This document shows, one piece after another, positions 1-5,005 of a stretch of 5,005 nucleotides of DNA (the stretch's first letter is position 1; each line of letters begins with the position of its first letter). The notes under the pieces are model-generated. The model searched no databases and was not told where the DNA came from. It saw nothing but the letters and a program-made list of their open reading frames with translations. This DNA comes from an uncultured Clostridia bacterium (lineage in GTDB: Bacteria; Bacillota; Clostridia; UBA1381), in contig CALXSW010000107.1 of NCBI GenBank assembly GCA_944391255.1, positions 1-5,005 of the forward strand. The letters run 5' to 3'. Both the position numbers and the translations under genes were made by a program.

Positions 1-355
1 ACAATCCGCCCATATTCGGCGCAAGCTGGATTATAAGGTTTTCATAAACGCCTGTTTCGTCATCATAGGCGGAAATGCTGGCCTCATACTTATCCACACG
101 GTACACATTGCCGTTTACCGTATATTCGTAAAACGCCCGCACGTACAGCTTATACACATCGTCATTTTGCTCTACGGGGAAAGAAATATCGATATGCAAA
201 ATGTTGGGATTCGTCGGATAAACACGGGTAATGGTCGGTGCCGTGTGATCTATAGTTTCATCGGCAAATACTAAATTTACAGGAAAGAATGTTATCAGTA
301 TACAAGCTATAAGAGATATACCTGTTAATATATTTGTGATTTTCTTCGTTTTCAT
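1..355 (-). CDS. Secreted protein of unknown function, N-terminal part (runs off left edge)
   Basis: Partial gene: 118 residues are visible and the frame is still open at base 1. The first 31 residues form a Sec signal peptide: a basic start (MKTKK), a hydrophobic stretch from about residue 8 to 30, and a likely signal peptidase I site after VFA, before DE. A lipobox-like LIAC ends at Cys17, but strongly hydrophobic residues follow it, so a secreted or wall-associated protein is more likely than a lipoprotein. The mature part (TAPTITRVYP..., then alternating polar and aromatic residues) looks beta-rich, like an extracellular Ig-like or fibronectin-like module; I do not recognise a family. The ATG at 355-353 has an AAAGGGGG ribosome site 7 nt upstream (363-370), inside the last codons of the preceding gene. 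Only 2 nt separate that gene's stop from this start, so the two are probably translationally coupled. Reading frame and secretion are well supported; function is unknown. Confidence 0.85.
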   Translation of the reverse strand, partial: MKTKKITNILTGISLIACILITFFPVNLVFADETIDHTAPTITRVYPTNPNILHIDISFPVEQNDDVYKLYVRAFYEYTVNGNVYRVDKYEASISAYDDETGVYENLIIQLAPNMGGL

Positions 356-357
356 TT

Positions 358-696
358 TCAAGCCCCCTTTGTTCCGTTCATAATTAAATTTTTGATCTTA
401 AGTTCATTTTCAAAAAGCTGCTCCACACGGTCAGCTATGTATGTTACGGCTCGCTGTTCGCCTTTCATGGATAAGCCTGTACTCGGAGCTGTAACAGAAA
501 CTGAAAGCTTTGTCGCCGGCATATCCTCCGATATGGTAAAGGAAAATTCGCTGTAGTTTCCGTAAACTGTAATGCCCGCAAGGATATCGCCGCCGGTATC
601 TTTACGGTATTCACTGTTTTCCTGATCGAGCACATCATAAAGCGCCAAAAGCACAAGCTGTTTTGTGTATGGCAGTATTCTTTGTATTGTCATCAT
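358..696 (-). CDS. Conserved-looking small cytosolic protein of unknown function
   Basis: A 112-residue protein with no signal peptide or membrane segment. By eye it has an N-terminal amphipathic helix (residues 3-24), two beta strands (about 42-56, GITVYGNYSEFSFTI, and 62-70, TKLSVSVTA), and a C-terminal helix (79-104). This helix-beta-beta-helix pattern is only loosely reminiscent of small DUF proteins such as DUF3568, and I claim no homology. Start choice: a GTG at 705-703 would add three residues, but it lies only 1 nt from the GAGAGGG ribosome site (707-713). The ATG at 696-694 lies 10 nt from that site, so I chose it; the next codon is also ATG. The stop is 2 nt before the start of the secreted-protein gene, so the two form one transcription unit and perhaps act together. 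Whether the product serves that secreted protein, for example as a partner or regulator, is guesswork. Confidence 0.78.
   Translation of the reverse strand: MMTIQRILPYTKQLVLLALYDVLDQENSEYRKDTGGDILAGITVYGNYSEFSFTISEDMPATKLSVSVTAPSTGLSMKGEQRAVTYIADRVEQLFENELKIKNLIMNGTKGA
363..370 (-). promoter_or_regulatory. Ribosome binding site of the secreted-protein gene, inside the upstream gene
   Basis: AAAGGGGG on the minus strand lies 7 nt before the ATG at 355. It is made of the Lys and Gly codons just before the upstream gene's stop. This layout fits translational coupling. Confidence 0.7.
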
Positions 697-706
697 GATT
701 TTCACA

Positions 707-713
707 CCCTCTC
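707..713 (-). promoter_or_regulatory. Ribosome binding site that decides the start of the 112-residue gene
   Basis: GAGAGGG on the minus strand is 10 nt before the ATG at 696 but only 1 nt before the alternative GTG at 705. The spacing favours the ATG. Confidence 0.65.
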
Positions 714-765
714 AACAATGATCGTTTTTCTTTTATATGAATATGGTATCAAAATAATACAGTTT

Positions 766-794
766 TGTATAGGTCACATGTGTGCCAATCTAAA
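766..794 (-). promoter_or_regulatory. Candidate sigma-A-type promoter for the two-gene unit
   Basis: Minus-strand TTTAGA (789-794, -35, 4/6 to consensus) and TATACA (766-771, -10, 4/6) are 17 bp apart. The start site would be near 759, giving a leader of roughly 45 nt before the ribosome site. The spacer contains the palindrome CACATGTG (775-782), well placed for a regulator. The region is AT-rich, so chance matches are likely; the placement after a terminator and before a gene is the main support. Confidence 0.4.
773..784. promoter_or_regulatory. Possible operator, copy 1 (GTCACATGTGTG)
   Basis: The twelve bases match the copy at 816-827 at 11 of 12 positions. The core CACATGTG (775-782) is a perfect 8-bp palindrome. 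It lies within the spacer of the candidate promoter for the two-gene unit, where a bound protein would block or modulate transcription. The binding protein is unknown. Confidence 0.35.
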
Positions 795-833
795 AAAACA
801 TAAAAAAATAGAGGGGTCACATTTGTGATCCCC
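790..833 (-). terminator. Rho-independent terminator of the LuxR-type regulator gene
   Basis: On the minus strand, GGGG-(A bulge)-TCAC, loop AAAT, GTGA-CCCC (813-833) forms an 8-bp stem. A T-rich tract follows directly (790-812, containing two runs of seven T). It begins 28 nt after the regulator's stop codon. It separates the regulator from the two genes downstream. Confidence 0.85.
816..827. promoter_or_regulatory. Possible operator, copy 2 (GTCACATTTGTG), overlapping the terminator stem
   Basis: This is the second copy of the GTCACATNTGTG motif, 43 bp from the first, about four helical turns. TCACA-TT-TGTGA (817-828) is an inverted repeat with 5-bp arms. It is also part of the terminator hairpin of the regulator gene, so the symmetry may simply be the RNA stem. 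The match to copy 1 is what suggests a second role. Confidence 0.25.
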
Positions 834-860
834 GTCTAAAAATACAGTATTTAAGCCATT

Positions 861-2300
861 TTATTTAATATTAGAAATATATTTAGCATAATTTTGAAAA
901 AGTCCGATCCTCGATTTTGTGCCTGCCTTTTCATAGATAGACGCAATATATCTTTGCAAAACTCGTCTTGAAATAAATAATCCGTCCGCGATCTCCTGAA
1001 CGCCGTCTTCTGTTGAAAGCAGTTTTTCAAGAACTTCTGTTTCGCGCGGAGTGAGAGAACAGTGCTGCGCGTACATTTTCAGCCGTTCCTGAGGTGATAT
1101 TTGCGGCTCGGCTGAAATACTGATCTCCGGTTTATCTGTTTTGCCCCCGATCTGCAGATAACCGCCGGCGGCTAATGTGATAACTAACACTACGAACATC
1201 AGGATATCCATTCCTATAATTAAGTTAAACGGAAGATCGGCGATATGTAAAACAGCCCATAGACAGTCAGCAGATCCGCTTATTGCGCGCCCCATACCTG
1301 CCCAAAACTCGGGATATTTTGTCTTTTGAGAAATATTCCAAAACATCAGGTTGAAAAAAGCAATATTTGAGCCAAGGCAGATATAGTATATGCACATATT
1401 AAAATAATAATTTTCATGCTCGCCGAAAAGAATAGGGTTAAACACAGCAAACATAGTCATACACAATGTGGCGAGTGGAACATATTTTTGCTTTTCTATA
1501 TCGCCTATACAACCTATCAAAGCATATCCGGCTATGATAAATAACCTCGGCCATGAATAATAATTGAATTCCTGATAATTTGTATCTACATTAAGCCGCA
1601 TCATATGCGAGTCGTAAAAAGTGCCGATAAGAGAAAGTGCAATAACAGTTATCGATAATATAAGCAGTCTTTTTTGCGTATCTTTTTTTGATTCCGGCGA
1701 GCTTTTGTCATAAGGCAGGCAGTCATGAGCCAACCAATCCCATGGCTTTTTGACAGCGAGCCAAAGCGTGGCAAAAAAACCAAAAACAAGCACAACAGGA
1801 ATACCAAACATAATATTAAGATACTCTTGAAGCAAATATTGAAGTAAAACTGCTAAGGCTGCGCCTGCTGCCATAGCCTTGCCTATATAGCATGTCTGAG
1901 ATAAAGCTAAGGACATACAAAAATAGACCATTCCTCCAAGCACACCTAACGAAAAAGCGGACAGCATGGCCATTATGGAATAAGCGGTGACTGAACGTAT
2001 GAAGTAAAGAGAAATGACGCTGATACAATATATAATATTCGGTATTACAAGCAGCCTTATGCGCGTCTTTGTATCTTGAAATTTTCTGCGCAGCAGCGCA
2101 AAAGATACGAAGCCGACAGAAACAAGCACATAATCAATATAGTGCAGCGCAAGCTGCCAGAATGAATTAGAAACAGCGATATTTTTCTGATCAATAAACG
2201 TAAGCGTTACCATATATTCAAACATATAGATCGAGAAAAAGGCGATCAGAAAAATAATTTTATGAGTTTTTATTTTATGCTTGATCAAAGCTAAATCCAT
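861..2300 (-). CDS. Membrane-embedded LuxR-type transcriptional regulator (about 12 TM helices plus C-terminal HTH)
   Basis: A 479-residue one-component regulator. About 12 hydrophobic segments fill residues 15-382 (roughly 15-36, 48-70, 82-103, 107-132, 138-158, 163-184, 211-229, 250-266, 272-292, 298-321, 331-351, 358-382). A charged loop at 185-210 splits them 6+6, as in major-facilitator-like folds. A polar linker (383-410) leads to a LuxR/GerE helix-turn-helix at about 415-475: LTPRETEVL (416-424), EIADGLFIS (436-444), IYEKAG (455-460). There is no receiver or PAS domain. The membrane part probably senses a small ligand or membrane state, but no ligand can be deduced. The recognition helix has VLQRY where most family members have TVKxH, so DNA preference may be atypical. 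Start: the ATG at 2300 has AGAGGAGG 10 nt upstream (2311-2318). A longer frame back to 2342 would put that site inside the gene, so I rejected it. A terminator follows; the target genes are unknown. Confidence 0.92.
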   Translation of the reverse strand: MDLALIKHKIKTHKIIFLIAFFSIYMFEYMVTLTFIDQKNIAVSNSFWQLALHYIDYVLVSVGFVSFALLRRKFQDTKTRIRLLVIPNIIYCISVISLYFIRSVTAYSIMAMLSAFSLGVLGGMVYFCMSLALSQTCYIGKAMAAGAALAVLLQYLLQEYLNIMFGIPVVLVFGFFATLWLAVKKPWDWLAHDCLPYDKSSPESKKDTQKRLLILSITVIALSLIGTFYDSHMMRLNVDTNYQEFNYYSWPRLFIIAGYALIGCIGDIEKQKYVPLATLCMTMFAVFNPILFGEHENYYFNMCIYYICLGSNIAFFNLMFWNISQKTKYPEFWAGMGRAISGSADCLWAVLHIADLPFNLIIGMDILMFVVLVITLAAGGYLQIGGKTDKPEISISAEPQISPQERLKMYAQHCSLTPRETEVLEKLLSTEDGVQEIADGLFISRRVLQRYIASIYEKAGTKSRIGLFQNYAKYISNIK

Positions 2301-2310
2301 TATTATTTTT

Positions 2311-2318
2311 CCTCCTCT
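2311..2318 (-). promoter_or_regulatory. Strong ribosome binding site of the regulator gene
   Basis: AGAGGAGG on the minus strand, with an A/T-only 10-nt spacer to the ATG at 2300. It is nearly a full anti-Shine-Dalgarno match and argues against the in-frame start at 2342. Confidence 0.85.
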
Positions 2319-2339
2319 GAGCGATATAGTACTCTGCCG

Positions 2340-2394
2340 CAATGCGCGCAGCAGCTGATATGAATGAAAGAGCGGCGGCGAGATTCGCGCATTG
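2340..2394. repeat. Inverted repeat in the leader of the regulator gene
   Basis: CAATGCGCG (2340-2348) and CGCGCATTG (2386-2394) are perfect 9-bp inverted arms separated by 37 bp. They lie 22 nt beyond the ribosome site of the regulator gene. In RNA this would be a long-looped hairpin in the leader; in DNA it could be a binding site for a dimeric protein. There is no T-tract, so it is not a terminator. Confidence 0.55.
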
Positions 2395-2426
2395 TGTAAA
2401 CATCAAATGATAACACAGCCAAGGTC

Positions 2427-2502
2427 AGCTCAACTCGCCGGGATTTTACCGGACACGTGCTGTTGAGGCTGCTGTAAAGCTCAATTGATCTGCGGCAGCC
2501 TC
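2427..2502. repeat. Overlapping inverted repeats between the collagen-like gene and the regulator gene
   Basis: Three pairings are visible. GAGGCTGC (2465-2472) pairs with GCAGCCTC (2495-2502) around a 22-nt loop that contains the palindrome TCAATTGA. AGCTCAAC (2427-2434) pairs with GTTGAGGCT (2462-2470) with one bulged base. CCGG (2438-2441) pairs with CCGG (2449-2452) inside the second structure. The first two share bases 2465-2470 and cannot form together. The first stem lies 29 nt after the collagen-like gene's stop, where a terminator would be expected, but no T-tract follows on either strand. Confidence 0.5.
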
Positions 2503-2531
2503 GCCAGCAAATATCATGTGCCGGAATATTT

Positions 2532-3089
2532 TTATTCTTCCCTGTTAAGCTTTAATACCGCCACTGTTGCCGCGCCGGAGCGGCTTGTCACATTGCTGTC
2601 ATATGTCAGCGTAAAGCTTGTGGGCGACGGAACATAAATGATCATAGAATTTGATCCGTACGCGCTGGACGATACGGTATTTGTCTTAAAATAAATACCG
2701 TATTCAAGATGCGGTGAGCCGTTATATGAAGGCGTTATCTGCATATAGCCGGGATCATCAAGCACAGCCGAAACGCTGAATGATATAAAATAGTATCCCG
2801 GTGTCAAAGTTATTTGTGTCGCGTTTTCAAGCGCGATATTACCTGTAGTATCGGCTGTGCCGGTCGCGAGCGGGATCCTTTGGCTGTCCGCAAATAAAAC
2901 CTCGAATGTCACAAATGACGCAAAAGTATTGAGTGATGGCTCTCCCGGCGGCCCCTGTTCTCCTTCCGGTCCCGGCGGCCCCGGCGGTCCGGGCGGTCCC
3001 GGCTGAGGACAGCAGCAAATATGGTCATGACAATGACAGCGATGACATAAGCCGCTGAACCGTTCGCCAAGCTCTTTTATTTTCTTCAT
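2532..3089 (-). CDS. Short collagen-like surface protein, BclA/exosporium type, with Cys/His-rich head
   Basis: A 185-residue protein in three parts. Residues 1-29 are a basic head with six cysteines (15, 18, 20, 25-27) and four histidines (16, 19, 21, 23), and no signal peptide. Residues 31-51 are seven uninterrupted Gly-X-Y triplets rich in GPP, which form a triple helix in this family. Residues 52-185 are rich in beta strands (FVTFEVLF, TQITLTPGYYFISFSVSA, SMIIYVPSPTSFTLTY, ATVAVLKLN), the pattern of the trimeric jelly-roll at the C-terminus of BclA-like spore proteins. A role on the exosporium or outer spore surface is inferred from this architecture; a cell-surface role is possible. The Gly-X-Y tract is much shorter than in Bacillus BclA. 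The Cys/His head could anchor the protein by disulfides or bind metal. The start ATG has GGGGG (3097-3101) 7 nt upstream. A sigma-K-like promoter precedes it; no canonical terminator follows. Confidence 0.9.
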   Translation of the reverse strand: MKKIKELGERFSGLCHRCHCHDHICCCPQPGPPGPPGPPGPEGEQGPPGEPSLNTFASFVTFEVLFADSQRIPLATGTADTTGNIALENATQITLTPGYYFISFSVSAVLDDPGYMQITPSYNGSPHLEYGIYFKTNTVSSSAYGSNSMIIYVPSPTSFTLTYDSNVTSRSGAATVAVLKLNREE

Positions 3090-3119
3090 GTTATTACCCC
3101 CGTTATATGTTATATATAA

Positions 3120-3147
3120 TAATATATGACATTAGGGTATATATTGT
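3120..3147 (-). promoter_or_regulatory. Possible sigma-K-type (mother-cell sporulation) promoter of the collagen-like gene
   Basis: On the minus strand CATATATTA (3120-3128) fits the sigma-K -10 pattern CATAnnnTA. An AC (3146-3147) sits 17 bp upstream, as expected for the short -35 element. The predicted start would leave a leader of about 22 nt before the entire match to the ribosome site at 3097-3101. The match is short and the region is very AT-rich, so this is suggestive only; its agreement with a spore-surface product is the main reason to list it. Confidence 0.35.
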
Positions 3148-3181
3148 GTATTGCTTTTTGAAAGCGGTATAAAACAGACTG

Positions 3182-5005
3182 TTACAGTATCTGTATTTCG
3201 GCTCTGCTTCCGCCTGATCTGTCCTTGTGGACAATGATCTGCTTGTCTATGCGGTTTTTAAGATCGCCGACGTGCGAAATTATGCCGACAAGCCTGTTGC
3301 TGTCGGAGAGCGAGGCAAGCGCTTTTACCGCCTGCTCAAGCGACTCATCATCAAGCGATCCGAACCCCTCATCGACAAACATTGAATCAAGCCGTATTCC
3401 TCCCGCGCTTGACTGTATCTCGTCTGAAAGACCGAGTGCAAGCGAAAGCGACGCTTTAAAGGATTCACCGCCCGAAAGCGTTTTTACGCTTCTTTCGGTG
3501 CCGTTGTAATGGTCGATAACATCAAGCTCAAGTCCGCTCTGTGCTTTGTTGTTTCCGGATTCACGGCGGCGTTTCAGCTCATACTGTCCGCTTGACATTA
3601 CCATGAAACGCGTGTTTGCGCGCCGGATAATGCGGTCAAAATATGTCATCTGTATATATGTTTCAAGCATGATCTTCTCTTTGCCGCTTATATTTCCGTT
3701 GGCTGTATCTGAAAGTGATTTTACCCAGATAAGTCTTTCTTCTACTGTTTTTATCTCGTTTGAGCGCAGCTCTATATTATTGCGTGCCGACTTGTTCGAT
3801 GTCATTCTCGCATGAACAGCTTTCTGCATATGTTGAAGCGTATTTTTTTCGAGCTTTAGCTCCTGCTGCTCCTTCTCCGCTGAAGATGTGTCAGTTTCTT
3901 CGCCTTGGGCGAGTATGTTTTTGTTTGTTTCAATTCTGCTTTCAAGTGATGCGATATTGTTCTTGCAGCTGTCATAGTCAGCGGCAGCGTCCTCTATAGC
4001 CTTTTCAAGCGACGCTTTCCTTGTGTTGAGCGCTGTTTTTGCCTCTGACGCCGTTTTCTTGTCATCATACTGCAATTTCTGTTGCAGCTGATCGATGCGG
4101 CTCTCGAGTGATGAGAGCTTTGTGCTGTTCTCTGTGACAGACTGTTTAAGCGCGTCTATATCCTTGTTTAAGATCTCAGCATTCTTTTTTTCTGCCGGTA
4201 TAGCGGCGGTTATTTCGTCTTTTCGTTCCTCATCTTTCTTTATTTTTGCAAGAGCGTTGTTTATCTCTGTGATCTCTGATCGTACGCCCTTTTTCGCGTT
4301 TTCTATTGTCATACCGCAAAGCAGCTTTTCAGAAAGAGAGCTGATCTGCGCTTCTTTTTCTTCTATCGCGCCGTTTATTTTTCCGGCAGCGCTGCTCGCG
4401 TCGCTTTCGTCCTTTTGCGCCTGCTCTGAGAGCTTTTTCTTTCTTTCAAGCTGCTGCTTTGTCGGAGCTGAATCAGATCTTTTTGCCGGTGACGGGTGAG
4501 ATAATGAACCGCAAACAGGACATGGGACATCGTCTGAAAGAGTTTCGGCGAGAATGCCTGCCTGCGCGTCAAGATAAGCTCTGTTGGCACAGTCATATTC
4601 GTCTTTAAGCTTCTTTGCCTTGTTTGATTTGTCTATGTAGTCAGCCTGAGCCTCGCGAAGCTCTTTTATTAATTCATTATACTTTTTATTTTCGTTTTCA
4701 AGAGCGAGAAGCGACTTCATCTTTTCATCTGCCGCGTCTTTTGCCGCTTTGAAACGCGCTTTTTCAGCTCCTGTGTTTTCAAGTGATCTTAATTCTGTTT
4801 CGAGAGAGTCAGTTAAGACGATGCTGTTTTCCAATGATGTTTGCTTTGATTTAAGCGTTTTTGTGTTGCTCTCTATTGACTTGTTGAGTTTTTTGCATTC
4901 CGTTTTTGCACTGTCAAGCTCGTCATATTCCGCAAGCTCGGAGTCTATAACCGCTATCTTCTTTATGATCTCATTTATTTCCGGCTTTGCATCTTCCGCG
5001 TCTTT
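3182..5005 (-). CDS. sbcC: SbcC nuclease-complex ATPase, C-terminal 607 residues (runs off right edge)
   Basis: SbcC is the SMC/Rad50-like ATPase that works with the SbcD nuclease to cut DNA hairpins and process blocked DNA ends. The frame is open through base 5005, so the N-terminal Walker A half (some 400 residues, judging by the usual length near 1000) is outside. The visible part has a charged coiled coil, then the zinc hook PCPVCG with the cysteine pair encoded at 4511-4522 (visible residues 162 and 165). A second long coiled coil rich in Lys, Glu, Ala and Ser follows. The C-terminal ATPase lobe has the ABC signature LSGGES (LSGGE at 3464-3478), Walker B with catalytic Glu (MFVDEGFGSLDD, visible residues 542-553), D-loop and H-loop ISHV. 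The TTG at 4834 is an internal Leu codon, not the start. All key C-terminal residues are intact, so the gene looks functional. sbcD is usually just upstream, which here means beyond the right edge. No convincing terminator lies between its stop and the next gene. Confidence 0.95.
   Translation of the reverse strand, partial: KDAEDAKPEINEIIKKIAVIDSELAEYDELDSAKTECKKLNKSIESNTKTLKSKQTSLENSIVLTDSLETELRSLENTGAEKARFKAAKDAADEKMKSLLALENENKKYNELIKELREAQADYIDKSNKAKKLKDEYDCANRAYLDAQAGILAETLSDDVPCPVCGSLSHPSPAKRSDSAPTKQQLERKKKLSEQAQKDESDASSAAGKINGAIEEKEAQISSLSEKLLCGMTIENAKKGVRSEITEINNALAKIKKDEERKDEITAAIPAEKKNAEILNKDIDALKQSVTENSTKLSSLESRIDQLQQKLQYDDKKTASEAKTALNTRKASLEKAIEDAAADYDSCKNNIASLESRIETNKNILAQGEETDTSSAEKEQQELKLEKNTLQHMQKAVHARMTSNKSARNNIELRSNEIKTVEERLIWVKSLSDTANGNISGKEKIMLETYIQMTYFDRIIRRANTRFMVMSSGQYELKRRRESGNNKAQSGLELDVIDHYNGTERSVKTLSGGESFKASLSLALGLSDEIQSSAGGIRLDSMFVDEGFGSLDDESLEQAVKALASLSDSNRLVGIISHVGDLKNRIDKQIIVHKDRSGGSRAEIQIL

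Noticed and set aside
353..355. Lipoprotein call for the secreted protein from LIAC at Cys17
   Set aside because: The Cys sits in the middle of the hydrophobic core and is followed by more hydrophobic residues; the VFA site at residue 31 fits signal peptidase I better.
2301..2342. N-terminal extension of the LuxR-type regulator to an upstream in-frame start at 2342
   Set aside because: The extension would be translated across the AGAGGAGG ribosome site at 2311-2318, which is ideally placed for the ATG at 2300, and the added residues do not look like part of the protein.
2275..2403. Minus-strand ORF of 42 codons from the ATG at 2403, reading through the regulator gene's ribosome site and overlapping its start in another frame
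   Set aside because: There is no ribosome site before its ATG, the Ala-rich composition follows from the GC-rich repeats it crosses, and no family is recognised. A leader peptide overlapping the regulator start cannot be fully excluded.
2940..3003. GC-rich tandem repeat tract on DNA level
   Set aside because: It is fully explained by the Gly-Pro-Pro codons of the collagen-like tract, not an independent repeat element.
3152..3170. Small hairpin GCTTT-caa-AAAGC after the sbcC stop as a terminator
   Set aside because: The stem is only 5 bp, mostly A-T, and no T-tract follows on the minus strand.
3225..4499. Several plus-strand open frames of 79-134 codons opposite sbcC
   Set aside because: They are antisense shadows of a clear coding sequence: Ser/Phe-rich translations arise from the complement of Lys/Glu/Ala codons, without ribosome sites or domains.
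3182..4834. SbcC beginning at the TTG at 4834 as a complete 550-residue protein
   Set aside because: The same frame stays open with coiled-coil-like sequence to base 5005 (57 more codons), and the protein would lack Walker A. It is an internal Leu codon of a gene cut by the window edge.

Overview
The window looks like a piece of a low-to-mid GC, endospore-forming Firmicutes chromosome, most likely a Clostridia member. Purine-rich ribosome binding sites (GAGGAGG, GGGGG) precede nearly every gene. There is a short collagen-like protein of the exosporium (BclA-like) type and a membrane-embedded LuxR-type regulator of the kind common in Clostridia and Eggerthellaceae. I cannot name the genus. No RNA genes, CRISPR, transposase or phage genes were seen.

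All five genes lie on the minus strand, so transcription runs from high to low coordinates. At the right edge is the C-terminal part of SbcC (3182-5005), with zinc hook, ABC signature, Walker B and H-loop; its N-terminus lies outside the window. A 92-bp AT-rich gap with a possible sporulation-type promoter leads to a collagen-like gene (2532-3089) with a Cys/His-rich head, seven Gly-X-Y triplets and a beta-rich C-terminal domain. A GC-rich 231-bp gap full of inverted repeats precedes a 479-residue regulator (861-2300) with about 12 membrane helices and a C-terminal LuxR helix-turn-helix. A good intrinsic terminator follows it (790-833). A promoter-like sequence then leads to two tightly coupled genes: a 112-residue cytosolic protein of unknown function (358-696) and a secreted protein (1-355) that runs off the left edge.

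The functional links between these genes are loose. SbcC is a housekeeping DNA-repair nuclease subunit. The collagen-like gene looks like an independent spore-surface or cell-surface gene. The regulator and the two-gene unit after it are separated by a terminator. The promoter region of that unit carries two near-identical GTCACATNTGTG sites 43 bp apart, so it is probably regulated, but the sequence does not show that the LuxR protein binds there. I see no defence or biosynthetic system. The most unusual items are the paired sites at 773-828, the structured region before the regulator, the atypical recognition helix of the regulator, and the Cys/His head of the collagen-like protein.
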